Positions 1 through 7,173 of a stretch of DNA of 11,492 nucleotides are shown here, one piece after another (position 1 is the stretch's first letter; every line of letters begins with the position of its first letter). Where the stretch lies: positions 1-11,492 of the forward strand of contig CAZNFT010000054.1 in assembly GCA_964572745.1 (NCBI GenBank), in the 5' to 3' direction. The notes beneath the pieces are model-generated. The model saw only the letters and a list, made by a program, of their open reading frames with translations. It did not search any database and was not told the DNA's origin. The translations under genes and the position numbers were made by a program. Origin of the DNA: M50B103 sp041667565. Its GTDB lineage: Bacteria; Fidelibacterota; Fidelibacteria; Fidelibacterales; Fidelibacteraceae.

Positions 1-32
1 AACAGTAGAAAACGACCTCCCTACATAAAAAG

Positions 33-45
33 ACCCCTGCGGGGT
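33..45. terminator. GC-rich hairpin, possible intrinsic terminator of an upstream gene
   Basis: ACCCC (33-37) and GGGGT (41-45) pair perfectly around a TGC loop. Read on the - strand the hairpin is followed by CTTTTTATG, a proper U-tract. Read on the + strand it is followed by TCAATAAGCTTGTTTT, a poor one, but preceded by AAAAAG as in many bidirectional terminators. No - strand gene lies to its right, so the likeliest role is ending a gene whose 3' end lies left of the window. Direction is not settled. Confidence 0.4.
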
Positions 46-90
46 TCAATAAGCTTGTTTTGTATAGTTTATCCTTATTTCCATTCTATG

Positions 91-114
91 TTCAACACTT
101 CAACCTTTCAACAT
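91..114. repeat. Three TTCAAC units at an exact 8-base period
   Basis: TTCAAC begins at 91, 99 and 107. The units are TTCAACAC, TTCAACCT and TTCAACAT, so six of eight bases are invariant and the last two vary. On the - strand the core reads GTTGAA. It lies 40 bases left of the CTTAAY array. Confidence 0.65.
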
Positions 115-153
115 TTTACCGTTCTTCCTTTTATCCTAACGATCCCTTACCTT

Positions 154-183
154 CTTAACCTTAACCTTAACCTTAATCTTAAT
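154..183. repeat. Five tandem CTTAAY hexamers
   Basis: Three CTTAAC units (154-171) are followed by two CTTAAT units (172-183), all in perfect 6-base register. The C-to-T change at position 6 is shared by the last two units. The array is about 110 bases upstream of the uvrA start and outside any gene. Confidence 0.8.
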
Positions 184-248
184 CTCAAAATAAACCTAAT
201 CACCCATCAATTTTTTCCTTTTTTCTCCTTAAATTCTACTTCCAAATA

Positions 249-278
249 TTGACTAAAAGACGTATCTTTCAAGATAAT
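249..278 (+). promoter_or_regulatory. Candidate promoter for uvrA
   Basis: TTGACT (249-254, five of six to the -35 consensus) and GATAAT (273-278, five of six to the -10 consensus) are 18 bases apart. Transcription would be expected to start near 285, inside or next to the AGGAG ribosome binding site, giving an almost leaderless mRNA. The match is good by sequence, but that geometry is awkward, so the true promoter may lie further upstream. No operator is recognisable. Confidence 0.4.
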
Positions 279-281
279 TTT

Positions 282-286
282 AGGAG
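282..286 (+). promoter_or_regulatory. Ribosome binding site deciding the uvrA start
   Basis: AGGAG sits four bases before ATG at 291. It favours that ATG over an in-frame TTG at 249, which would add 14 residues that do not belong to the UvrA family. Confidence 0.75.
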
Positions 287-290
287 AATA

Positions 291-3128
291 ATGTCCAAGA
301 ATAAGATCATAATTACAGGAGCCAGAGAGCATAATCTCAAGAATATAACACTTGAGATACCACGAGATAAACTGGTGGTTATCACCGGTTTAAGTGGTAG
401 CGGTAAGTCTTCTTTGGCTTTTGATACTTTATATGCTGAAGGTCAAAGAAGATATGTCGAATCTCTTTCATCTTATGCTCGCCAATTTTTAGGTATAATG
501 GAAAAGCCCGATATCGATAAGATAGAGGGTCTGTCGCCTGCAATTTCTATAGAACAAAAAACGACGCACAGGAATCCACGATCGACCGTTGCAACTATCA
601 CGGAGATCCATGATTATATGCGTTTGCTTTTTGCAAGAATTGGTAAACCGCATTGTTTTATTTGTGGCAAACCCATTTCAAAAATGACAGTTCAGCAAAT
701 CGTTGATAAGGTCATGCAAATGCCTCAGGGCTCTAAAGTGCAGATCTTAGCACCGGCATACAGGCAGAGAAAGGGTGAATTCAGGGAATATTTCAATCAA
801 CTCAGAAAAGAGGGATTTCTTAGGGTCCGTGTTGATGGGAAAATTTTACAACTAAACGATGTAAAGCCACTTGAAAGAAATTATAAACATGATATCGATG
901 TTGTTGTTGATCGCTTAGTGATTAATGATGATGTGCAACAACGCTTGACTGAGAGTGTAGAATTGGCCTTAAAATATGGCAATGGCAATGTGGTTATCTA
1001 CGAATCAGCCGAACTAGAGCATAAATATAGCGAGAATTTTATCTGTACTGATCATCCTGAGGTGAATTTAGAAGAATTAACACCCAGAATGTTTTCATTT
1101 AATAGCCCTATCGGTGCCTGTCCGGCTTGTAATGGCCTGGGTTTTCAAATGGAGTTTTCTCCTGATCTTGTTGTGCCCGATAAAAATAAATCTTTGCTTC
1201 AGGGAGCAATGGCTCCTATCGGTGAACAACCCAAAAATACCTATATAGGCAATATTCTCAGAGGACTTGCCACAAAATATGATTTCAGATTTTCCACTCC
1301 TTGGTATAAACTTACTAAAGAAGTTCAAGATATTATTTTATATGGAACCAAAGGGAAGAGTCTGGTGATCGACTATCAAGGTAAAAACCTGAATGGTCAA
1401 TATACCGGTGGTTGGGAAGGTCTTATTCCTAATTTAGAACGTCGCTATCATCAGACTAGATCCGGTTTGATGCGTGATACAATTGAAAAATATATTTCTC
1501 AACAGACTTGCCGTGTTTGCGGTGGTTCTCGATTAAAGAGAATTTCCACCTCCGTATTGATCAATAACAAGAGTATTGATGATCTCGAACGTATGTTTAT
1601 CCATGAAGCACTCGACTTTATTAGTAATCTCAAACTGACTGAAAATGAAAGAGTTATATCAGAGCAGATAACTAAGGAAATGAAGCAACGTTTAGGATTT
1701 TTAGAAAATGTCGGTCTGGATTATCTGACCCTTAATCGTAGTGCCGGAACTCTTTCCGGTGGCGAAGCTCAGCGCATCAGATTGGCTACACAGATCGGAT
1801 CGCAACTCATGGGCGTTATGTATATTCTTGATGAACCCAGTATTGGTTTACATCAGCGCGATAATGCAAAATTGCTTGAAACCTTAAAAGGTTTACGCGA
1901 TCTGGGGAATAGTATTATTGTGATCGAGCATGACCAGGAAACCATGGAAGAAGCCGATTGGATCATTGATATTGGTCCAGGTGCAGGAATTCATGGTGGA
2001 GAAGTGGTATGCGAAGGCTCACCCAAAGAAGTCATGGCTTGCGAGGAATCATTGACCGGTCAATATTTATCAGGTAAAATGCGTATTGAAATCCCCAAAA
2101 AACGCAGAAAATCCAATGGAAAATATTTAAAAGTCTTTGGCGCTTCAGGTAATAATCTTAAAAATGTTAATGCTGAAATACCTCTGGGGACCATGACCTG
2201 TATTACCGGTGTCAGTGGTTCAGGAAAAAGTACTTTGGTTAACGAAACGATAGTCCAGATCCTCAGCCGCGATCTTATGCATGCCAAGGGAAGTCCATTA
2301 AAATATGAGCGCATGACCGGAAAAAATCATCTCGACAAGATTATTAATATTAATCAATCACCCATTGGCAGAACTCCACGTTCCAATCCGGCGACTTATA
2401 CAGGCGTATTTACCCATATTCGTGATCTTTTTTCCTCTTTGCAGGAATCGAAACTTCGCGGATATAAACCCGGTCGTTTTTCTTTTAATGTAAAAGGCGG
2501 TCGTTGTGAATCTTGCAGTGGTGATGGTGTTAAAAAAATTGAAATGCACTTTTTATCTGATGTTTATGTGAGATGTGAGGTCTGTAAAGGTAAGCGCTAT
2601 AATCGCGAGACCCTTGAAATAAAATATCGCGGCAAGAATATATCGGATGTTCTTGATATGACGGTAGAAGAGGCTCTGGAATTCTTTCAGAATCATCCCA
2701 AGATCAGAAAAAAGTTGCAGACACTCACGGATGTAGGACTTGGATATATACATCTTGGACAACAGGCGACAACTTTATCCGGTGGTGAGGCACAACGTGT
2801 AAAACTTGCAACGGAATTGAGTAGAATGGGGACAGGAAAAACTCTTTACGTTCTTGATGAACCTACGACAGGTCTTCATTTTGCCGATGTTAAGATGCTA
2901 TTGACCGTACTGAACAAATTAGTTGATAAAGGTAATACTGTACTGATCATTGAGCATAATATGGATATAATTAAAAGCTCTGACTGGCTTATTGACCTTG
3001 GTCCCGAAGGTGGAAATAAAGGTGGTGATATTCTGGTCAGTGGAACACCTGAACTTGTGGCCGAAACGAAAGATTCTTACACTGGTTATTTTTTAAAGAA
3101 GATCCTTGACGATGAAAAAAACAAATAA
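291..3128 (+). CDS. uvrA: UvrABC excinuclease subunit A
   Basis: UvrA is the DNA-damage-sensing ATPase of nucleotide excision repair; it loads UvrB at lesions in the cytoplasm. The 945 residues match the usual length (about 940). Two ABC modules are complete. Module one has Walker A GLSGSGKSS (33-41), signature LSGGEAQR (488-495) and Walker B ILDEPS (512-517). Module two has GVSGSGKST (640-648), LSGGEAQR (829-836) and LDEPTT (855-860). The C-terminal zinc module keeps four cysteines (739, 742, 762, 765). The first zinc module reads C252-x2-H255 and C277-x2-C280, so one ligand is histidine rather than cysteine; from memory this CxxH form occurs in other bacterial UvrAs. The N-terminus follows the family (GAREHNLKN). 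It is the first gene of the + strand cluster, and its last 17 bases overlap the next gene. No SOS box was seen upstream. Confidence 0.98.
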   Translation: MSKNKIIITGAREHNLKNITLEIPRDKLVVITGLSGSGKSSLAFDTLYAEGQRRYVESLSSYARQFLGIMEKPDIDKIEGLSPAISIEQKTTHRNPRSTVATITEIHDYMRLLFARIGKPHCFICGKPISKMTVQQIVDKVMQMPQGSKVQILAPAYRQRKGEFREYFNQLRKEGFLRVRVDGKILQLNDVKPLERNYKHDIDVVVDRLVINDDVQQRLTESVELALKYGNGNVVIYESAELEHKYSENFICTDHPEVNLEELTPRMFSFNSPIGACPACNGLGFQMEFSPDLVVPDKNKSLLQGAMAPIGEQPKNTYIGNILRGLATKYDFRFSTPWYKLTKEVQDIILYGTKGKSLVIDYQGKNLNGQYTGGWEGLIPNLERRYHQTRSGLMRDTIEKYISQQTCRVCGGSRLKRISTSVLINNKSIDDLERMFIHEALDFISNLKLTENERVISEQITKEMKQRLGFLENVGLDYLTLNRSAGTLSGGEAQRIRLATQIGSQLMGVMYILDEPSIGLHQRDNAKLLETLKGLRDLGNSIIVIEHDQETMEEADWIIDIGPGAGIHGGEVVCEGSPKEVMACEESLTGQYLSGKMRIEIPKKRRKSNGKYLKVFGASGNNLKNVNAEIPLGTMTCITGVSGSGKSTLVNETIVQILSRDLMHAKGSPLKYERMTGKNHLDKIININQSPIGRTPRSNPATYTGVFTHIRDLFSSLQESKLRGYKPGRFSFNVKGGRCESCSGDGVKKIEMHFLSDVYVRCEVCKGKRYNRETLEIKYRGKNISDVLDMTVEEALEFFQNHPKIRKKLQTLTDVGLGYIHLGQQATTLSGGEAQRVKLATELSRMGTGKTLYVLDEPTTGLHFADVKMLLTVLNKLVDKGNTVLIIEHNMDIIKSSDWLIDLGPEGGNKGGDILVSGTPELVAETKDSYTGYFLKKILDDEKNK

Positions 3129-4572
3129 GTATGATCTGATCATTATTGGTGGCGGTATCAGCGGTACTGCCATTGCTTCTGCATTATCCGCCTATAATTT
3201 ATCCATTTGCCTTTTGGAGAAATCCAATGATCTCTCAAATGGAGCGTCAAAAGCCAATAGTGGCATAGTTCACGGTGGATACGATGCAGAGTCCGGAACC
3301 TTAATGGCAAAATTCAATGTTCGCGGTAATGAAATGTATCCGGATATTTGCCAAAAGCTTGATGTGCCTTTTTCTCCTTGCGGTTCCTATGTGATTGCTT
3401 TTACTGATGCCGAAATAAAGACTCTGGAAGAGCTGAAAAAACGCGGCAAAATAAATAATGTGCCCGGACTGAAAATTCTTGATAGAGATGAAGTTCTTAA
3501 GCAAGAACCCAATCTTAATCCTGAAGTTAAAGGTGCTTTATTCTCTAAAACTGCGGGTGTAGTAAGTCCTTATGAATTATGCATTGCTTTTATGGAGCAT
3601 GCTATGGATCATGGTGCTGAACTTAAGTTAGAGCATGAAGTCAGAGATATAAATCTGCAAGATGGTAAATTTCTTGTTAAAACTAATAAAGATGATTTTG
3701 AAGCTGCTAGCGTGATAAATGCTGCCGGTGTTTATGCTGATAAAGTCCATAATATGGTCTTAGAGCCGACTTTTAAGATAGATCCTCGCCGGGGTGAATA
3801 TTTTTTAATGGATAAATATATTGGGGACAGTGTAAAACATGTGATCTTCCAATGTCCCAATGAGATGGGCAAAGGTGTTTTGATAGCCCCTACAGCTCAC
3901 GAAAACCTAATTATTGGACCCAACGCTGAAGATATTCAGGAAAAAGAGGCTAATGAGACTACATTTAGCGGACTAAATGATGTCTGGAGTGCAGCGCTTA
4001 AAACCTTGCCTGAGCTTAATCGATCAATGACTATCACAACTTTTTCAGGGATAAGGGCTCAAGCCAGCACAGGGGATTTTATTGTCTGCGATTATCCTGA
4101 GCTACCCGGATTTATTGATGTTGCCGGCATTAAATCGCCTGGTCTAACTGCTGCACCTGCTATTGCAGAATATGTGGTCGAGCTGCTTAAAAAACAGCAA
4201 GAATTGACTGAGCGCAAGAATTTTACTTTTAGTCGGCGTAAACAAATTCGTTTTCATACTCTTTCGCATAAAGAAAGAGCGAAAGCCCTTAAAAAAGACC
4301 CGAATTTTGGCAGAATAATTTGTCGTTGTGAGGGTGTTACTGAAGCTGAGATCATCGATGTGATTCATCGTAATGCAGGTGCCCGCACTCTGGATTCGGT
4401 TAAACGCAGAACACGAAGTGGAGGAGGACGCTGTCAGGGAGGATTTTGTTCTCCTAAGATTATTGAAATACTTGCTCGTGAATTAGGTATATCGCAAGAT
4501 GAGGTTTTAAAAGATTCTTCTGCATCACGCATCATTATTGATCAAACCAAGAAGGAGGCCGGTAATGACTGA
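3112..4572 (+). CDS. GlpA/LhgO-like FAD-dependent dehydrogenase with BFD-type [2Fe-2S] domain
   Basis: This 486-residue flavoprotein has an N-terminal FAD site, GGGISG (13-18), followed by an acidic strand end (LLEK) and the SGIVHGGYD motif typical of the DAO superfamily members GlpA, GlpD and LhgO. The C-terminus is a BFD-like [2Fe-2S] domain with C404-x-C406, C441 and C446, as in GlpA of anaerobic glycerol-3-phosphate dehydrogenase. Known relatives oxidise glycerol 3-phosphate or 2-hydroxy acids; the substrate here cannot be read from sequence. It is shorter than E. coli GlpA (about 540). The next gene encodes a pyridine-nucleotide-type flavoprotein that commonly accompanies this family, so the two probably form a complex. 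ATG at 3112 was chosen over TTG at 3106. It overlaps uvrA by 17 bases and the next gene by 8, which suggests translational coupling. No glpK or glpF lies nearby. Confidence 0.85.
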   Translation: MKKTNKYDLIIIGGGISGTAIASALSAYNLSICLLEKSNDLSNGASKANSGIVHGGYDAESGTLMAKFNVRGNEMYPDICQKLDVPFSPCGSYVIAFTDAEIKTLEELKKRGKINNVPGLKILDRDEVLKQEPNLNPEVKGALFSKTAGVVSPYELCIAFMEHAMDHGAELKLEHEVRDINLQDGKFLVKTNKDDFEAASVINAAGVYADKVHNMVLEPTFKIDPRRGEYFLMDKYIGDSVKHVIFQCPNEMGKGVLIAPTAHENLIIGPNAEDIQEKEANETTFSGLNDVWSAALKTLPELNRSMTITTFSGIRAQASTGDFIVCDYPELPGFIDVAGIKSPGLTAAPAIAEYVVELLKKQQELTERKNFTFSRRKQIRFHTLSHKERAKALKKDPNFGRIICRCEGVTEAEIIDVIHRNAGARTLDSVKRRTRSGGGRCQGGFCSPKIIEILARELGISQDEVLKDSSASRIIIDQTKKEAGND

Positions 4573-5815
4573 TTATGATGTAATGTGTATTGGTGGTGGT
4601 CCTGCGGGCTTGGCTGCAGCTTTAGCAGCGAAAGAAAATGGCGCAGAGAGGGTTTGCATTCTTGAAAGAGACAAGGAACTTGGTGGTATTTTACAACAAT
4701 GTATTCATAATGGCTTTGGACTTCATACATTTAATGCTGATCTGACAGGTCCTGAATATGCTCAGCGTTTTATAGAGCAAGTTGAAGCTACAGATATTGA
4801 AATTAAAACCGATACAATGGTTCTTGAAATAACTAAAGACAAAGAGGTTTTTGCCCTTAGTCCAGAAGATGGATACCAAAAACTGAAAGCGAAAGCTATT
4901 ATCCTAAGCATGGGTTGTCGTGAAAGAACGCGAGGAGCTTTGGCCATTCCCGGTACTCGTCCGGCAGGAATCATGACTGCAGGGACAGCTCAGCGAATGA
5001 TCAATATTGATGGATATATGATTGGCAAGCGCGTTGTTATTCTTGGCTCGGGTGATATTGGTTTAATAATGGCAAGAAGAATGACATTGGAAGGCGCTAA
5101 GGTTCTTGCAGTTGCCGAGATCATGCCCTATTCCAGCGGATTGACGAGAAATATTGTCCAGTGCTTAGATGATTACCGGATCCCGCTTAAATTACAACAT
5201 ACGGTAACGAATATTTTTGGTAAAGATCGTTTGGAAGCTGTCGAGATTTCGGAAGTAGATGATAAATTCAATCCGATTCCGGGAAGTGAAAAGCGCTATG
5301 AATGTGATACTTTGCTTTTATCCGTTGGTCTATTGCCGGAAATTGAGCTTCCTTATGCCTTAGGCATAGAATTGGATAAGCGCACGCGAGGACCCAAAGT
5401 AAATGAAGCGATGGAAACAAATGTTTCGGGTATTTTTGCCTGTGGAAATGTTGCGCATGTACACGATCTGGTTGACTATGTGAGCAAGGAAAGTAAAAAA
5501 GCAGGATTTTTTGCTGCAGAATATGCCAAAGGTTTAATAAAAACTGAAAAAGCAGTCCCAACAGAATCAGGTGTAGGAATATCCTATATTGTACCCCAGG
5601 AAATACGCCAAAGCAATTGCAAAAAAGATCTTGAAATATACTTTAGAGTTAAAAGAGTCTATAATGGAGTAAAGGTCATTTTAAAAATTGATAATAAGAT
5701 AATAAAAGAGCATAAAAAACGACATATGGCGCCCGGAGAAATGCAAAGCATAAAGATCAGGCCGGAAGATCTATTAAATGCCGGATCTTTAAGCATTGAG
5801 GTGCAGAATGGATAG
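4565..5815 (+). CDS. FAD/NAD(P)-dependent oxidoreductase, partner of the GlpA-like dehydrogenase
   Basis: The 416-residue protein has two dinucleotide-binding sites: GGGPAG (10-15) for FAD and GSGDIG (161-166) for NAD(P)H. The second FAD contact reads GIFACGN (289-295). The stretch GGILQQCIHNGFGLH (40-54) is typical of the flavoprotein found next to GlpA-like dehydrogenases in anaerobes. The last 80 residues (about 337-416) form a separate, probably beta-rich domain carrying KKRHMAPGEM, which I recall as normal for this family. No redox-active CxxC of the thioredoxin-reductase kind is seen. It likely passes electrons between NAD(P) and the GlpA-like subunit. A strong GGAGG (4554-4558) stands six bases before the ATG, inside the end of the preceding gene. 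The small DUF1667 protein that often forms the third member of this set is not encoded downstream; folK follows instead. Confidence 0.83.
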   Translation: MTDYDVMCIGGGPAGLAAALAAKENGAERVCILERDKELGGILQQCIHNGFGLHTFNADLTGPEYAQRFIEQVEATDIEIKTDTMVLEITKDKEVFALSPEDGYQKLKAKAIILSMGCRERTRGALAIPGTRPAGIMTAGTAQRMINIDGYMIGKRVVILGSGDIGLIMARRMTLEGAKVLAVAEIMPYSSGLTRNIVQCLDDYRIPLKLQHTVTNIFGKDRLEAVEISEVDDKFNPIPGSEKRYECDTLLLSVGLLPEIELPYALGIELDKRTRGPKVNEAMETNVSGIFACGNVAHVHDLVDYVSKESKKAGFFAAEYAKGLIKTEKAVPTESGVGISYIVPQEIRQSNCKKDLEIYFRVKRVYNGVKVILKIDNKIIKEHKKRHMAPGEMQSIKIRPEDLLNAGSLSIEVQNG

Positions 5816-6311
5816 AGAAAGAACGCAGGACCTTTTTTTAAGCTTTGGATCAAATATTGGTGATTCCAGCCACTTAATAACTCGCGCAATCAAAGAAGTC
5901 GCTTCTAATCCGCATATAGAATTAGTCGAACAGAGCTCATTATGGCGTTCAGAACCATTGTATGATACAAAGCAAGCCGATTTTGTGAACGCTGTTGCAA
6001 AGTTTAGATCCGATCTTTTAGCTTACGAAATACTGGACTATATTTCAGAGATAGAAATTCGATTTTTTAGGATCAGGGATCCAAAACGACCAAAGGGTCC
6101 CAGAACTCTTGATATAGATATATTATTTTATGGTGATCGTATCATGAATGAAGAAAAATTGATAATTCCGCATCCCAGATTCCACGAAAGAAAATTTATT
6201 CTTTTACCTATGAGTGAAATTGATGTAAATTATACAGTTCCCGGAACATCATTGAAAATTAAAGACTATATTGTACAGTGTCCGGATAAATCAAAGCTGG
6301 AGAGGATATGA
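5808..6311 (+). CDS. folK: 2-amino-4-hydroxy-6-hydroxymethyldihydropteridine pyrophosphokinase
   Basis: FolK (HPPK) transfers pyrophosphate from ATP to 6-hydroxymethyl-7,8-dihydropterin, the step before dihydropteroate synthase in folate synthesis. The 167 residues match the family (about 160). Visible hallmarks are FGSNIGD (13-19), SEPLYDT (48-54) with ADFVNAV (57-63), the signature GPRTLDIDIL (97-106) whose D102 and D104 would bind magnesium, and IPHPRFHER (120-128). The loop before the signature reads RDPKRPKGPR, slightly unlike the usual RWGPR form, so a strict signature pattern could miss it. ATG at 5808 follows GAGGTG (5798-5803) and overlaps the preceding gene by eight bases; an in-frame TTG at 5796 is less likely. 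Its stop overlaps the next start (ATGA). No other folate gene is in the window. Confidence 0.95.
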   Translation: MDRERTQDLFLSFGSNIGDSSHLITRAIKEVASNPHIELVEQSSLWRSEPLYDTKQADFVNAVAKFRSDLLAYEILDYISEIEIRFFRIRDPKRPKGPRTLDIDILFYGDRIMNEEKLIIPHPRFHERKFILLPMSEIDVNYTVPGTSLKIKDYIVQCPDKSKLERI

Positions 6312-6949
6312 CAGGACCGGCATATTATATTGCTATTGAAGGCGTTATCGGAGTGGGTAAAACCAGTCTTGCTAAAATTTTGTCAGAGAAATTAAACAGT
6401 CGCCTTACACTTGAAAAATTTGAGGAAAATCCATTTCTTTCAGATTTTTATGGTGATCGTCAGCGATATGCCTTTCAAACCCAGCTATTTTTTCTATTAA
6501 GCAGGTACAAACAGCAATTGGATTTTGGACAAACCGATGTTTTTCATCGTTCAATAGTCACAGATTATATCTTTGCAAAAGATAGGTTATTCGCTTATAT
6601 CAATCTTGATGAGAAAGAGTTACATCTCTATGACCAATTATATTCTATTCTTGCTAAAGAGATTAATAAACCGGATCTTGTGATATATTTGCAGGCAGAT
6701 ACAGAACGCTTGCTCAAAAATATTGATATGCGTGGGAGATCCTATGAAAAAGACATGGATAAAAATTATATTGAATCTTTGAATCAATTTTATAATCAAT
6801 TCTTTTATCATTATCATGAAACACCTTTATTGATCATTGACACAACAGAAATTGATTTTGTAAATAAAAAAGAAGACCTGGAAGAGATCATGAAATATAT
6901 TCAACAACCTCCTTCGGGCACAAAATATTATAAAGCAGGAAAACAATAA
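6308..6949 (+). CDS. Deoxynucleoside kinase (deoxyadenosine/deoxycytidine/deoxyguanosine kinase family)
   Basis: This 213-residue enzyme phosphorylates deoxynucleosides to dNMPs for salvage. The P-loop GVIGVGKTS (12-20) opens the protein. FEENPFLSDFY (38-48) contains the glutamate region used for substrate binding and catalysis in the family. HRSIVTDYIFAKDRLFA (80-96) fills the place of the ERS/DRS motif, with His instead of an acidic residue, as I recall for many bacterial members with TDY or SDY. MRGRSYEKD holds the arginine-rich LID segment. Substrate preference cannot be decided from sequence. It overlaps folK by four bases and the next gene by one, so the three are probably co-translated. 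folK and a dNK of this type are neighbours, or even fused, in Bacteroidota and relatives, which is one hint to the host group. Confidence 0.9.
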   Translation: MTGPAYYIAIEGVIGVGKTSLAKILSEKLNSRLTLEKFEENPFLSDFYGDRQRYAFQTQLFFLLSRYKQQLDFGQTDVFHRSIVTDYIFAKDRLFAYINLDEKELHLYDQLYSILAKEINKPDLVIYLQADTERLLKNIDMRGRSYEKDMDKNYIESLNQFYNQFFYHYHETPLLIIDTTEIDFVNKKEDLEEIMKYIQQPPSGTKYYKAGKQ

Positions 6950-7161
6950 TGGGATTTTTTCTAAAATTAATTTTAGTAGCGATTTTCTTCTACTTGATCT
7001 ATCAGATAGTGTTAAAGCCTTTACTTATGCCCAAAGATCCTTTTAGATCATCAAAAAACACGACTATACATGATGACCCCCATATAGATAAAAAAACTAA
7101 TTTAAATAAAAAAATCGACATGTCTGATGTCGAAGACGCCGATTATAAAGAATTAGATTAA
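6949..7161 (+). CDS. Small single-pass membrane protein of unknown function
   Basis: The product has 70 residues. Residues 3-22 form a hydrophobic helix rich in Phe, Leu, Ile and Val. It is followed by a short basic/proline segment (KPLLMPKDPFR, 23-33) and a polar tail that ends in an acidic stretch, DVEDADYKELD (60-70). The short N-terminus and the positive charges after the helix suggest an N-out or signal-anchor topology, with the tail probably in the cytoplasm. It resembles in design the small proteins with one N-terminal helix and an acidic, tyrosine-bearing C-terminus that follow dNK/folK-type genes in FCB bacteria, but I cannot name a family. The start codon overlaps the preceding stop (TAATG) and AGGA lies eight bases upstream, so translation is credible. 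Confidence 0.7.
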   Translation: MGFFLKLILVAIFFYLIYQIVLKPLLMPKDPFRSSKNTTIHDDPHIDKKTNLNKKIDMSDVEDADYKELD

Positions 7162-7173
7162 ACAGAGAAAACA

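Larger units (their letters stand above)
46..248. other. G-depleted, pyrimidine-rich non-coding stretch upstream of uvrA
   Basis: This roughly 200-base gap carries no credible gene. The + strand is nearly free of G: about six Gs between 61 and 250, and none from about 142 to 250, so the - strand is purine-rich. The only + strand reading frame through it encodes low-complexity Asn-Leu repeats that come directly from the CTTAAY hexamers, so I treat it as spurious. Two short tandem arrays lie inside it (91-114 and 154-183). No LexA-type palindrome of the CTG-N10-CAG or GAAC-N4-GTTC kind was seen. Confidence 0.6.

Noticed and set aside
154..183. CTTAAY array as a phase-variable promoter or coding repeat
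   Set aside because: Only five units with two variants, not within a gene and not between -10 and -35 elements; imperfect repeats slip poorly.
55..252. Open frame of 65 codons upstream of uvrA
   Set aside because: TTG start, no ribosome binding site, and low-complexity Asn-Leu repeats generated by the CTTAAY hexamers; composition unlike a protein.
249..290. Longer uvrA starting at TTG 249
   Set aside because: The extra 14 residues lie before the family N-terminus, and ATG 291 has AGGAG directly upstream; the TTG overlaps the candidate -35 element.
1..290. LexA/SOS operator or riboswitch before uvrA
   Set aside because: No CTG-N10-CAG or GAAC-N4-GTTC palindrome was found, and no conserved riboswitch core is recognisable in the G-poor sequence.
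1095..2762. Several 63-84 codon - strand frames inside uvrA
   Set aside because: All are antisense to conserved UvrA motifs and lack domains or start signals.
5268..5561. 97-codon open frame on the - strand inside the FAD/NAD oxidoreductase gene
   Set aside because: Antisense shadow of a well-supported gene; His/Leu/Gln-rich with no recognisable motif or ribosome binding site.
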